Origin: Sphingomonas sp. PR090111-T3T-6A
Lineage (GTDB): Bacteria; Pseudomonadota; Alphaproteobacteria; Sphingomonadales; Sphingomonadaceae
DNA: 64,000 nucleotides
Direction: 5' to 3'
Assembly (NCBI RefSeq): GCF_000383095.1
Contig: NZ_AORL01000013.1
Span: forward strand, 1 to 64,000
Shown: one piece after another, positions 36,219-44,193 of the stretch
Layout: each line of letters starts with the position of its first letter
Position numbering within the stretch: the first letter of the stretch is position 1
Translations under genes and position numbers: made by a program
Notes under the pieces: model-generated
Told to the model about the DNA's origin: nothing
Databases searched by the model: none
Seen by the model: the letters and a program-made list of their open reading frames with translations, nothing else

Positions 36219-39044
36219 TTAGAACTTCCCTCTGATGCCGAGCGTGAAGCGCCGGCCCGTGAGGAGATATTGGCGCGCAAGCCCGAAATTGTTGACCTGC
36301 TTCTGGACGCTGTTCGTCAGATTCTCAAAGTCGAGCGAGAAGCTGACATGCGGCGTGACGTCGTAGCTGACCGATCCATCAAGCTGGCCATAGGGCTTCT
36401 GGAACTCCCGATCGCCAAAATAATCTTCCGTTCCGGTGTCATATTTGCTACGCCAGTTGTAGTAAGCGCGCGCTCCGATGCCCCATTTCTCGAAATAGAG
36501 GCCGGCATTGTAGCTGAACTTGGAGACACCCGGTAGGGTGGTGGGCAGCGCATTTTCCTGCGCAGGAACCTTCGGCGCGTCGATGTAGGTCGCATTGCCG
36601 AAAATGCCAAAGCCGTCGATCGGCTTGGGAAGGAAATAAAGCGGCACCTGAGCACCGAACTCGATGCCCTTGACCTTCACGCGTTCGAGGTTGATCGGTT
36701 CGGACCGGCGGAAGGTCAGCGTCACCTGACTCCCATCGGAGCGCGTCGCGGTACGGGTATCGAGCGTCTCGCCGTTGATGATGAAATTCTTCACGTCCTT
36801 GTAGAAGAAGGCCAGCGAGATCAGTCCCGAATGGGGCATGTAATATTCGAACGAAAGATCGAGCTGGTTGGCGAGATAGGGCTTCAGGTCGGGGTTGTTG
36901 GCGCTGATCGACAACACGTTGGCGTTGACGTTCAGTCCCACGCCGAGCAGGCCGAATTCCGGCCGGGCGAGCACGCGCGCGGCTGCAAAGCGTGCGGCAA
37001 GCGTCGGCGTAATGTCGAATTTGACGTTCAGACTGGGCAGAAAATAGGAATAATCGTTCTTGGCCCGAAGCGGTCCGCCGGGGGGAACGATGGTCTGCAC
37101 GCCGCCGGGGGCGATCTGCAGGTTGTTGAGATCCGCGCCGAAGCCATCGGAGGTCAACGCCGTGTGGATGAAACGGCCGCCGATATTGCCCGACAGACGG
37201 TCGGCGAACCCGCCGAAATCGGCCATCACATAACCCGCTATGGTCTTCTCATGGACGTCGACGCCCGAACCGAGCTGCTCGGTGAGAGGAGATGCCTGTT
37301 CGAGCTTGTCCTGCGGGATGATCGAGAAGAACTTGTTGAAATCGAACGCCAGGAATGAAGGGAGGAAGAAAGGAATGCCGGTCGAGTAAGAGGCAACCGA
37401 CAGGACCGGTGCCGCATTGACGCTGCCCTGCTCCACATCGGGCTGATAGACCAGCGCCCCGTTCGACAGGGCCGCCAGCATCTGGGCGCTGGTCTGTGCC
37501 GAGAAGCTGCGATAGGTGAAGCGGCGATCCGAATAGAGCGCACCGGCGCGCAACGTCCGGAGAAAGCCGCTGCCGACATCGAAGGAGAGGTCGATCTTGC
37601 CTTCGGCGAGGCGATCCTTGTTGTAGTTCTTGCCTTCATACATCGTGTTGAAGGCGAAACCGGTCGGGTCGAGCGGATCGTAGCCGCGATCGAACTGGAC
37701 ATCGGGGCCGCCCCCGATGCCGTTGGGGTGCGTGATCTCCGCCGAGCCGCGCCCGATGACGGAGGGAAGGAAGGCCTGGTTGAGCGCCTTGCCCAGCGAG
37801 TAGTCGCCTTCCAGATTGACGTGGAAGCGGCCGTAATTGAGCTTGGTTCCGGCGGTGCCCGAATAGACGCGGTTGCGATTCAGCGACGGCTGCGCGTCGG
37901 CGCGCACGTCCAGCCCGTCGGCGTCCACGCTGGTCAGGAAACCCTGCGATCCAGAAGACAGGAGATTGACGAAGCTCGTGTCGATCGTGCTGCCGCGGAT
38001 GCCGTAATTGCCGCCCGGCGTGGCGGGCGCGATATTGGTGTAGCGCGTGGCGGCGTCCAGCGCATCATCGCGATCGCGATAATAGGCATACATGCCGTTC
38101 GCATAGAATTCGACATGGTCCGATGGCTTGAATTGCATATCGCTGACCACCGAGAAGCGAACACGGTCGTTATACCGGATATAATAGGATTGGGCGTGGT
38201 CGTAGCTGTAGGTGTCCTTGAGATCGCCATCGCCATTATAATCGACGGGCGGCGATTTGCCGGACACGAAGGGATTGTTCGCTTCTGAAGATTCCGCAGC
38301 CGTTTCCGCGCCATAGCCTAGAAGGTCATAGGCGAGGAGCTTCCGCTTCTCGTATCCGACGCCAAGATTGACGCCGAATGTGCCCGAATCGTTGACGTAG
38401 GTGCCGATCGTCGAGGCGCGCGGGCCGGATTGACGACGGTTCTCGTTGTAGATCGTCTCCAGCCGCGCCGCGACCGTGGAGCGACTGGAATCCAATGGCT
38501 GCGGCGTATGGATGTTGACCGTGCCGGAAAGGCCGCCATCCTCCTGCGCCGCGGTCGGGGTTTTCTGTACCTCGATCGCGCTTACGAAGTCGGGGGACAG
38601 GTCGAGGGAGTTGAATGCGCGACCCTGGCCGCTGACGATCTGGTGACCATTGACTTCGGTCTGGACGAAGGAGGGGCTCAGGCCCCGGATACTGACCGAA
38701 CTACCTTCGCCGCGGAAACGCGTGATCTGCACGCCCGTCACGCGTTGGAGGGATTCGGCGATATTCTCGTCCGGATATTTTCCGATGTCTTCGGATGCGA
38801 TCACGTCGCTGATGATCGACGATTGTTGCTTGAGCTGCCTGGCCTTGTCGAGCGAACGGCGAAAGCCGGTAACCACGATCGTATTCTGCGCGTCGTCCTG
38901 GCTGCTCTGATCGGTCGCCGTGCTTGTCGTGGCGGCCGGCGCTGCCGGAACGGGAGCCTCTCCTGCCCATGCTTCGCTGCCAGCGGCCAGCGTGACCGCC
39001 ATCGCCACCAGGGACGCCCCGCGCCCCATACGGACATGTCTCAT
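36219..39044 (-). CDS. TonB-dependent receptor, carbohydrate type (third)
   Basis: About 941 residues from the ATG at 39044, which follows GGGGAGA. Signal peptide, then TIVVTGFRRSLDKARQLKQQ, IISDVIASEDIGKYPDENIAESLQRVTG and SIRGLSPSFVQTEVNG, the hallmark of the large sugar-uptake receptors of Caulobacter and sphingomonads. The barrel ends in LGIRGKF. It likely takes up the glycan cut by GH95 and the esterase. The esterase gene follows within eight bases, so they form an operon. Confidence 0.93.
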   Translation of the reverse strand: MRHVRMGRGASLVAMAVTLAAGSEAWAGEAPVPAAPAATTSTATDQSSQDDAQNTIVVTGFRRSLDKARQLKQQSSIISDVIASEDIGKYPDENIAESLQRVTGVQITRFRGEGSSVSIRGLSPSFVQTEVNGHQIVSGQGRAFNSLDLSPDFVSAIEVQKTPTAAQEDGGLSGTVNIHTPQPLDSSRSTVAARLETIYNENRRQSGPRASTIGTYVNDSGTFGVNLGVGYEKRKLLAYDLLGYGAETAAESSEANNPFVSGKSPPVDYNGDGDLKDTYSYDHAQSYYIRYNDRVRFSVVSDMQFKPSDHVEFYANGMYAYYRDRDDALDAATRYTNIAPATPGGNYGIRGSTIDTSFVNLLSSGSQGFLTSVDADGLDVRADAQPSLNRNRVYSGTAGTKLNYGRFHVNLEGDYSLGKALNQAFLPSVIGRGSAEITHPNGIGGGPDVQFDRGYDPLDPTGFAFNTMYEGKNYNKDRLAEGKIDLSFDVGSGFLRTLRAGALYSDRRFTYRSFSAQTSAQMLAALSNGALVYQPDVEQGSVNAAPVLSVASYSTGIPFFLPSFLAFDFNKFFSIIPQDKLEQASPLTEQLGSGVDVHEKTIAGYVMADFGGFADRLSGNIGGRFIHTALTSDGFGADLNNLQIAPGGVQTIVPPGGPLRAKNDYSYFLPSLNVKFDITPTLAARFAAARVLARPEFGLLGVGLNVNANVLSISANNPDLKPYLANQLDLSFEYYMPHSGLISLAFFYKDVKNFIINGETLDTRTATRSDGSQVTLTFRRSEPINLERVKVKGIEFGAQVPLYFLPKPIDGFGIFGNATYIDAPKVPAQENALPTTLPGVSKFSYNAGLYFEKWGIGARAYYNWRSKYDTGTEDYFGDREFQKPYGQLDGSVSYDVTPHVSFSLDFENLTNSVQKQVNNFGLARQYLLTGRRFTLGIRGKF

Positions 39045-39237
39045 CAACTCTCCCCTTATTTTCATATGGTTGGAGCCCTTCGCCCTGGCGAATGCATGCA
39101 GGCGGAGAGGAGGGATTGGCGCGCGCGGACGGTTTCTTCCGACCCGGATCGCGCTTCTCGACTAGCGCATCTCTCTCCCTCCCTCGCAGGGCCTTGGCGG
39201 TCCCCATTTATATGATCTGATATCATCGTTTATTCGC

Positions 39238-39257
39238 ATGTAAAATAGTTTTTGCAT
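39238..39257. promoter_or_regulatory. 20-bp inverted repeat upstream of third receptor gene
   Basis: ATGTAAAA-TAGT-TTTTGCAT is an inverted repeat with seven of eight pairs in each arm. It lies about 190 bases before the receptor start in an AT-rich patch; ATGAT-CTGAT-ATCAT (39212-39226) is a second perfect repeat next to it. A likely regulator-binding site, perhaps for the IclR protein; that pairing is a guess. Confidence 0.45.
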
Positions 39258-39598
39258 ATGAGTGCTCGGATCGAGCGGATGGCCGCTATGCGCGCAGACG
39301 TCCGTGACTGGATTTGATCGAGCCGGCGCCGGCATCGTGGGCGACGGTATCCACAGCAAAGTCGGGTGCGAGCGGGCTGATCGCCGGCGCTCGAAGCTCT
39401 TGCTTGGATGCTGTTCCGATCATCACGGCCGGTGGTGCCGTAAAGGCAGGAGCGGAGCGCTCCCTGATGCGGGACGAGCGGGGCCCGCGGGCGCCTCTTC
39501 CGCGAATCGCCGATGCAGCGGCCCACATGAGCGGGCCGGGTATTCAGGATCGGGCCGGTTTTCCGTTCATCCGGCCGATATGCGGACGGTAGCGCAGG
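39258..39598. other. Intergenic stretch without recognisable gene
   Basis: About 340 GC-rich bases between the receptor's control region and the stop of the leftward nucleotidyltransferase gene. Short frames on both strands have no family resemblance. It probably holds only the tail of the one unit and the promoter of the other. Confidence 0.4.
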
Positions 39599-40423
39599 CT
39601 AGGCGATGGCCGCGACAACCCGCTCGCCATGCCGGGCGTCCAGAAGTTGCGATGCGACGTTGAACGTCCGTTCGTTGTCGACATCGATGGCGTGGGCGCC
39701 GTCCGGCAGCACGACCGCCCGGATCTGCATACGGAAGCGGCGCGACAATCGCTTCATGGCGCTGCTCAGGGAAAGCCGGCCCATCAGGAACAACAGCACG
39801 TTGATCGGCCCGATGGCCGCCACCAGGCGCATCGGCTTCTTGGCGAACTGGCCTCCGCCCCGGAAGCTCTCCGCTGCCCGGAAGGCGTTTGCTCCCGCGA
39901 AGGCATAGAGGTTGCAGTTCGAATATTCATCGTCGGTGAAACGATAGAAGCGGCGCTGCCCATCCGGGTGGGCCGACAGCACGGAGGCCCTGGCCGCCAT
40001 CGCGATCCCCACCTGCGCACCGCTGCGCAGCGTTCCCAGCATGGCTTCGATCGCACCCGGCGTCAGCAGCACATTGTCGGCCGTGGTGACGATCGTCGGC
40101 TGGTCGAGGTCGACTGCCGCGGCATGGACGCTGTCGGCGAGGTTCGAGGCCGCGGGGACATATTCGATGGCGACGGGGGCATCGGGCAGCTCCTCGCGGA
40201 GCGTTGCTGCCATCTCGGGTTCGACGACGATCTTCAGCCGCGCGAGCCCCGGCGTCGCCCGCAGGGCCTCGACGACATGGGCGATGAGCGGCTTGCCGGC
40301 GATCGGCACCACGCATTTGTGGGTGAGGCCCGCCTTCTCGGCGAGGGGATCGATCACGCCGCGGCGCTGCGCCGCGAGCACCACCGCGGCGAAGCCTGTG
40401 GAGGATATCTTCTCAGGCCGCAA
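39599..40423 (-). CDS. MobA-like sugar nucleotidyltransferase
   Basis: About 274 residues of an NTP-transferase fold: FAAVVLAAQRRGVIDPLAEKAGLTHKCVVPIAGKPLIAHVVEAL, then TTADNVLLTPGAIEAML as the second metal/nucleotide motif. The glycine-rich loop (normally L-A-A-G-x-G) is altered to LAAQRRG. I take TTG at 40423 as start: AGGAG precedes it and it lies inside the end of the ATP-grasp gene, giving an 11-base overlap. It should activate a sugar or phospho-alcohol with a nucleotide for the pathway of its neighbours. Confidence 0.7.
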   Translation of the reverse strand: MRPEKISSTGFAAVVLAAQRRGVIDPLAEKAGLTHKCVVPIAGKPLIAHVVEALRATPGLARLKIVVEPEMAATLREELPDAPVAIEYVPAASNLADSVHAAAVDLDQPTIVTTADNVLLTPGAIEAMLGTLRSGAQVGIAMAARASVLSAHPDGQRRFYRFTDDEYSNCNLYAFAGANAFRAAESFRGGGQFAKKPMRLVAAIGPINVLLFLMGRLSLSSAMKRLSRRFRMQIRAVVLPDGAHAIDVDNERTFNVASQLLDARHGERVVAAIA

Positions 40424-41438
40424 GTTCGAGGCTCCTCTGGAGCAGCCCTTGCCGGGCCATGCTCTCGGCCAGGATGGTCTCGATGAGGGCGGCATGGCTC
40501 CAGCCGATCTGCGCGGCGGCGATGGCAATCGTCTTGCGCGACCAGAGATTGCAGTTGAGATTCACCTCCATGAACAGCAGCTCGCCGGTCGCGGCGTCCA
40601 GCCGGAACTCGTAGCGGCCATAGTCGAAGGGGGTGAACTCGGGCATGATCCTGAGCGCCAGCGTCTCCGCCGCGTGGCGGAGCGCGCCATCCTCCAGCGG
40701 GCGGATGCGATAGGCTTGCCGATCGGCGAGATCGCGCTTCTCGCCATAGGTGCGCAGCTCGCGCGGGTTTTCCTGCTCGACGATCTGGGTGGGCAGGACG
40801 AAGGGCGCGCCATCGAGCGTGATCGCGGACACCTCCACGTCGTGCCCGACGATGAAAGGCTCCACGATCGCGTCATGGCCTTCGGCGTGCAGTTGCTGAA
40901 CGGCGTCGCGGACGCCGGCCCAGTCGGCCTGCGCGCTCACGCCCCAGCTCGCCGAGGAGGCGTTGGGCTTCACCACATAGCTGGCGGCCTCGAAAGGCGG
41001 GCGGGAGTCGATCGGCGCGCCACGGCGGCAGACCGTCCAGGGCGCTGTCGGTAGCCCGCGCGCGACGGCGGCCTGCTTGGTGAGATGCTTGTCGTCGGAG
41101 AGGCCGCGCAGGATCGGGCTCGCGCCGAGATAGCGCAGGCGGTGCCGCTCGCACAGCAGCGGCAGCAGCATCTCCGAATTGAGGAAGCCGCCACGATTGA
41201 GCAGCGGGAAGACGAAGTCCACCGGCGGCCGTTCGAACAGCGCGTCATATCCGTCCGCGATGGCGAGATCGACGCCGATCTCCTCCAGCACGAGACGCAT
41301 CTCGCGGTGGTAGATGGCATGGCTCCCATCACTGGGATGGAGTTGCCCGTCCCAGCGGGCATGTTTGGCGATCAGCAGCACGCGCAGGGCGCGCTTCATC
41401 TCCGCCGGAAGCACACGCGGTGCGGCGGCATAGACCAT
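40413..41438 (-). CDS. D-Ala-D-Ala-ligase-like ATP-grasp enzyme
   Basis: 341 residues. N-terminal domain with LLIAKHARWDGQLHPSDGSHAIYHREMRLVLEEIG; ATP-grasp core ILRGLSDDKHLTKQAAVARGLPTAPW, YVVKPNASSASWGVS and the metal-binding FMEVNLNCNLWSRK. ATG at 41438 has AAGGAGG six bases upstream. It should ligate a carboxylate to an amine using ATP. It is coupled to the nucleotidyltransferase and follows another ATP-grasp gene. Not the graspetide type: the end motif is EVNLNCNLW, not N-P-x-G-Q-W. Confidence 0.8.
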   Translation of the reverse strand: MVYAAAPRVLPAEMKRALRVLLIAKHARWDGQLHPSDGSHAIYHREMRLVLEEIGVDLAIADGYDALFERPPVDFVFPLLNRGGFLNSEMLLPLLCERHRLRYLGASPILRGLSDDKHLTKQAAVARGLPTAPWTVCRRGAPIDSRPPFEAASYVVKPNASSASWGVSAQADWAGVRDAVQQLHAEGHDAIVEPFIVGHDVEVSAITLDGAPFVLPTQIVEQENPRELRTYGEKRDLADRQAYRIRPLEDGALRHAAETLALRIMPEFTPFDYGRYEFRLDAATGELLFMEVNLNCNLWSRKTIAIAAAQIGWSHAALIETILAESMARQGLLQRSLELAA

Positions 41439-41534
41439 TTGGACCCTCCTTCCGCGTCATGAGCACGATTTTCGTGCCCACCCCATGATCACGGTTGGTT
41501 CGATCGACGATAATCCCGTTGGATGAAGGTGCTG

Positions 41535-42698
41535 CTACCGCTTTGTTGCGGAAAGGGGGCGTGAATGTTTCAGGTGGTGGGCGAGAAGCTCGCCATAGCG
41601 CCCCTGCGCCAGCCCGGCCCGCGCCGCCCGCTGCGGCATCAGCACGCCCGGCTTGCCGTTGCCCTCGATCAGGATCGGTGCGTCCGGCGTCAGGGCGACG
41701 TCCCACCCGATCAGGACATATTCGGGGAAAGCGCCATGCGCGCGCGCGGCCAGTGCCTTGGCGGCCTCCCAGCCGGGCAGGTGCCGTCCCTCGATCGGCG
41801 CGCCCGTGACGGGGTGGATAGCGTAATCTCCGCCGCCATAGCCCTTGCAGGCCGCCCCAAGCCGGCCGCTCCCTAGATCGACGGCCATGATGAGCCCGCC
41901 GGCCTTCATATTGTCGATCCGCGCGTCGGGGGCGGTCGGGCAGCGGAAGGTGGCGCTGACGATCTCGGGCCTGCCTTCCTCGTCGAGCATGGTGACGATG
42001 CGGATGGTCGGCAGGGCCGACATGGCGAGATCGGCGAGGGCGGGGTGCGGGAAGGCCAGCGGCTGCACGAGCACTGGCGCCTTGCCGGGAAGATCGCGCA
42101 GCACGGCTTCCAGCGCGGTGCGATCCGTGACGGTGCCCAGCACCCGCACGCCGCCGCCGCCCTCTCCGTGGATCGGCTTGGCGAGCAGCGGCCGCCCGGC
42201 GGGATCGGCGAGGATGCGGATGCCGTCGGGCCCGGTCGCCGCGACCGTCTCCGGGTGCGGCAGGCCCCCCGCCAGGCAGCGCTCGGCGAACAGTCGCTTG
42301 TCGGCGAGCACGCAATCGCGCCGCCAGCCGGCCGGGTTGATTTGCTTGTTGAACGCGGCATCCTCGAAGCGGCGGATATAACGGCCGAACTCCTCCGGCC
42401 TTTCGATGCGGAAGAGCGCGATATCGTTGGGATCGGCGAACGCGACCCGCGCTATGCCGAGCGCGCGGCGATACCAGGAATGTTCAAGCCCGAAGCGCCT
42501 CCGCACCATCCGTGTTCGCCACGGCAGCCACAGATGGAAGAGCGTCCCGGCCACGGCATCGAGCAGGGCCCGCGCCGGTCCGCGCTCCGCCCGTCGCCGC
42601 GCATAATGCGGCGCGAGGATGTCGGCCGAGACAGGCCGCCATATCCCCGGGAACAGGGCATAGGCCTTCTTCCAGTAATAGAGGCGGTCATAGCCCAT
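41535..42698 (-). CDS. Sugar-transfer-associated ATP-grasp protein
   Basis: About 387 residues from the ATG at 42698. Pattern of the ATP-grasp family that occurs in surface-polysaccharide clusters: DPNDIALFRIE, NKQINPAGWRRDCVLADKRLFAERCLAGGLPHPET, LAKPIHGEGGGGVRVL, PTIRIVTMLDEEGRPEI, GWDVALTPDAPILIEGN. It probably attaches an amino acid or similar group to a glycan or its precursor. It leads a three-gene leftward unit and is divergent from a flippase. Confidence 0.8.
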   Translation of the reverse strand: MGYDRLYYWKKAYALFPGIWRPVSADILAPHYARRRAERGPARALLDAVAGTLFHLWLPWRTRMVRRRFGLEHSWYRRALGIARVAFADPNDIALFRIERPEEFGRYIRRFEDAAFNKQINPAGWRRDCVLADKRLFAERCLAGGLPHPETVAATGPDGIRILADPAGRPLLAKPIHGEGGGGVRVLGTVTDRTALEAVLRDLPGKAPVLVQPLAFPHPALADLAMSALPTIRIVTMLDEEGRPEIVSATFRCPTAPDARIDNMKAGGLIMAVDLGSGRLGAACKGYGGGDYAIHPVTGAPIEGRHLPGWEAAKALAARAHGAFPEYVLIGWDVALTPDAPILIEGNGKPGVLMPQRAARAGLAQGRYGELLAHHLKHSRPLSATKR

Positions 42699-42870
42699 CG
42701 ATGCGAACCCGGCTTGTGCAGGATCGTCACAAATGATGCCTAAGCATGACGGTTGGAAGCATGGCCCAGATCCTTCTCGATATTCACGACTTCCGGTCGA
42801 GCAGGGTGGTGCGCATTGCGCTGGCTTTGGCTGGGCGGCCGTTTCCGGTTGCGATCGCCAACCTGCCCTG

Positions 42871-44184
42871 ATGGCCGGGACGTCCGCTCCCATGACGCCA
42901 TCGGGCGAGTCCGCGGTGTTCGGCCGGATGCGCCGCAATCTGGGCTGGCTGCTCGGCGGACGCGGATTTCAGGCCGTTGCCAGCCTCTTCTATCTGGGCT
43001 TCGCGGCGCGGGCGCTGGGGCCGCAGGGGTTCGGCGAGTTCACCCTGTCGCTCGCTTATGGGCAGGCGATCGCCAATCTCGCGCAGTTCCAGTCGTGGCA
43101 GGGGGTCATCCGCTATGGCACGCTGCATCTCGCCCGCGCCAATCCGCGCCGCCTGTCCCGCCTGCTCGGCCTGACCGCGACGCTGGACTGGGCGAGCGCG
43201 ATCATCGGCGCGCTGGTGGCGGTGGTGGCCCTGCCGTTTCTCGCGCCCTGGCTGCACTGGTCGGCTGACCAGCAGCATCGCGCCGCCCTTTTCAGCGTGG
43301 CGCTCCTCCTGTCGATCGGGGCGACGCCGACGGGCATGTTGCGCCTGTTCGATCGCTTCGACCTGATCGCCTATGCGCAGGCGGCGGGGCCGGTGGTGAG
43401 GCTGGGCGGCGTCGCGCTCGCCTGGGTGTGCCATGGCGATGTCGGCGCCTTCCTCGGGGTGTGGGCCATCGCGGCGCTGGCGCAAAGCCTCGCGACATGG
43501 GCGCTGGCGCTGCGGCATACGGATCAGGGGATCGGCCTCGGCGTGCGCCGGTTCCGGATAGCCCTGCGCGAGAATATCGGGATCTGGCGCTTCATGCTGG
43601 TGACCAACCTGTCCTCGACCCTCAGTCAGCTGACCGAGCAGGTGGGGACATTGGCCGTGGGCGGCGTCGCCGGTCCGGTGGCTGCCGGCGGCTATCGGAT
43701 GGCCGCGAAGCTCGCCAAGGCGATGGCGCGGCCCGTGCAGATGATGGCGGTCACCCTCTTCCCCGAGCTGGCCCGTCTCGCGGCGCAGAAGGATGTGGCC
43801 GTGCTCGACCGCGTCATGGCGCGGACGCTGAGGTTTTCGGCGATGTTCGCCCTGCTCCTGATCCTGGTGGTGTTCCTGTGCGGGCCGCTGTTGCTGCGGT
43901 TGCTCTCGGGTCATGACTATGCCTTTGCCCGGCCCGTGTTCACGCTTCTCAGCATCGGCGCGGCGCTGGACCTCTCCGGTTTCGCGCTCGAACCGCTGCT
44001 CGTCGCGCATGGTCGCCCGCAGCGGGTGCTGAGGATCAAGGCAGGCGCCTCGATCGCTTATTTCCTCGTCCTGATCGTGCTGCTCCCGATGCTGGGATAT
44101 ATGGCAGCAGCCATCGCGACGGTGGGCGCCGCGCTCGTGACCCGCCTGCGCCTCGGCCATGCGGCGCGGACGCTGCATGGGTGA
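42871..44184 (+). CDS. Wzx-like oligosaccharide flippase
   Basis: About 437 residues with 12 or so hydrophobic segments. The start of the core, FGRMRRNLGWLLGGRGFQAVASLFYLGFAARALGPQGFGEFTLSLAYGQAIANL, is typical of polysaccharide flippases of the MATE/MOP superfamily. It should move a lipid-linked glycan across the inner membrane. The start is uncertain (ATG at 42871 or 42892); neither has a good RBS. Divergent from the sugar-transfer ATP-grasp gene. Confidence 0.8.
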   Translation: MAGTSAPMTPSGESAVFGRMRRNLGWLLGGRGFQAVASLFYLGFAARALGPQGFGEFTLSLAYGQAIANLAQFQSWQGVIRYGTLHLARANPRRLSRLLGLTATLDWASAIIGALVAVVALPFLAPWLHWSADQQHRAALFSVALLLSIGATPTGMLRLFDRFDLIAYAQAAGPVVRLGGVALAWVCHGDVGAFLGVWAIAALAQSLATWALALRHTDQGIGLGVRRFRIALRENIGIWRFMLVTNLSSTLSQLTEQVGTLAVGGVAGPVAAGGYRMAAKLAKAMARPVQMMAVTLFPELARLAAQKDVAVLDRVMARTLRFSAMFALLLILVVFLCGPLLLRLLSGHDYAFARPVFTLLSIGAALDLSGFALEPLLVAHGRPQRVLRIKAGASIAYFLVLIVLLPMLGYMAAAIATVGAALVTRLRLGHAARTLHG

Positions 44185-44193
44185 CGAGGGTGG

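Noticed and set aside
40413-42698. Second graspetide cluster suspected from two more ATP-grasp genes
   Set aside because: Neither ends in the N-P-x-G-Q-W motif, no short double-glycine precursor or C39 exporter is near, and the flippase and nucleotidyltransferase point to glycan chemistry.
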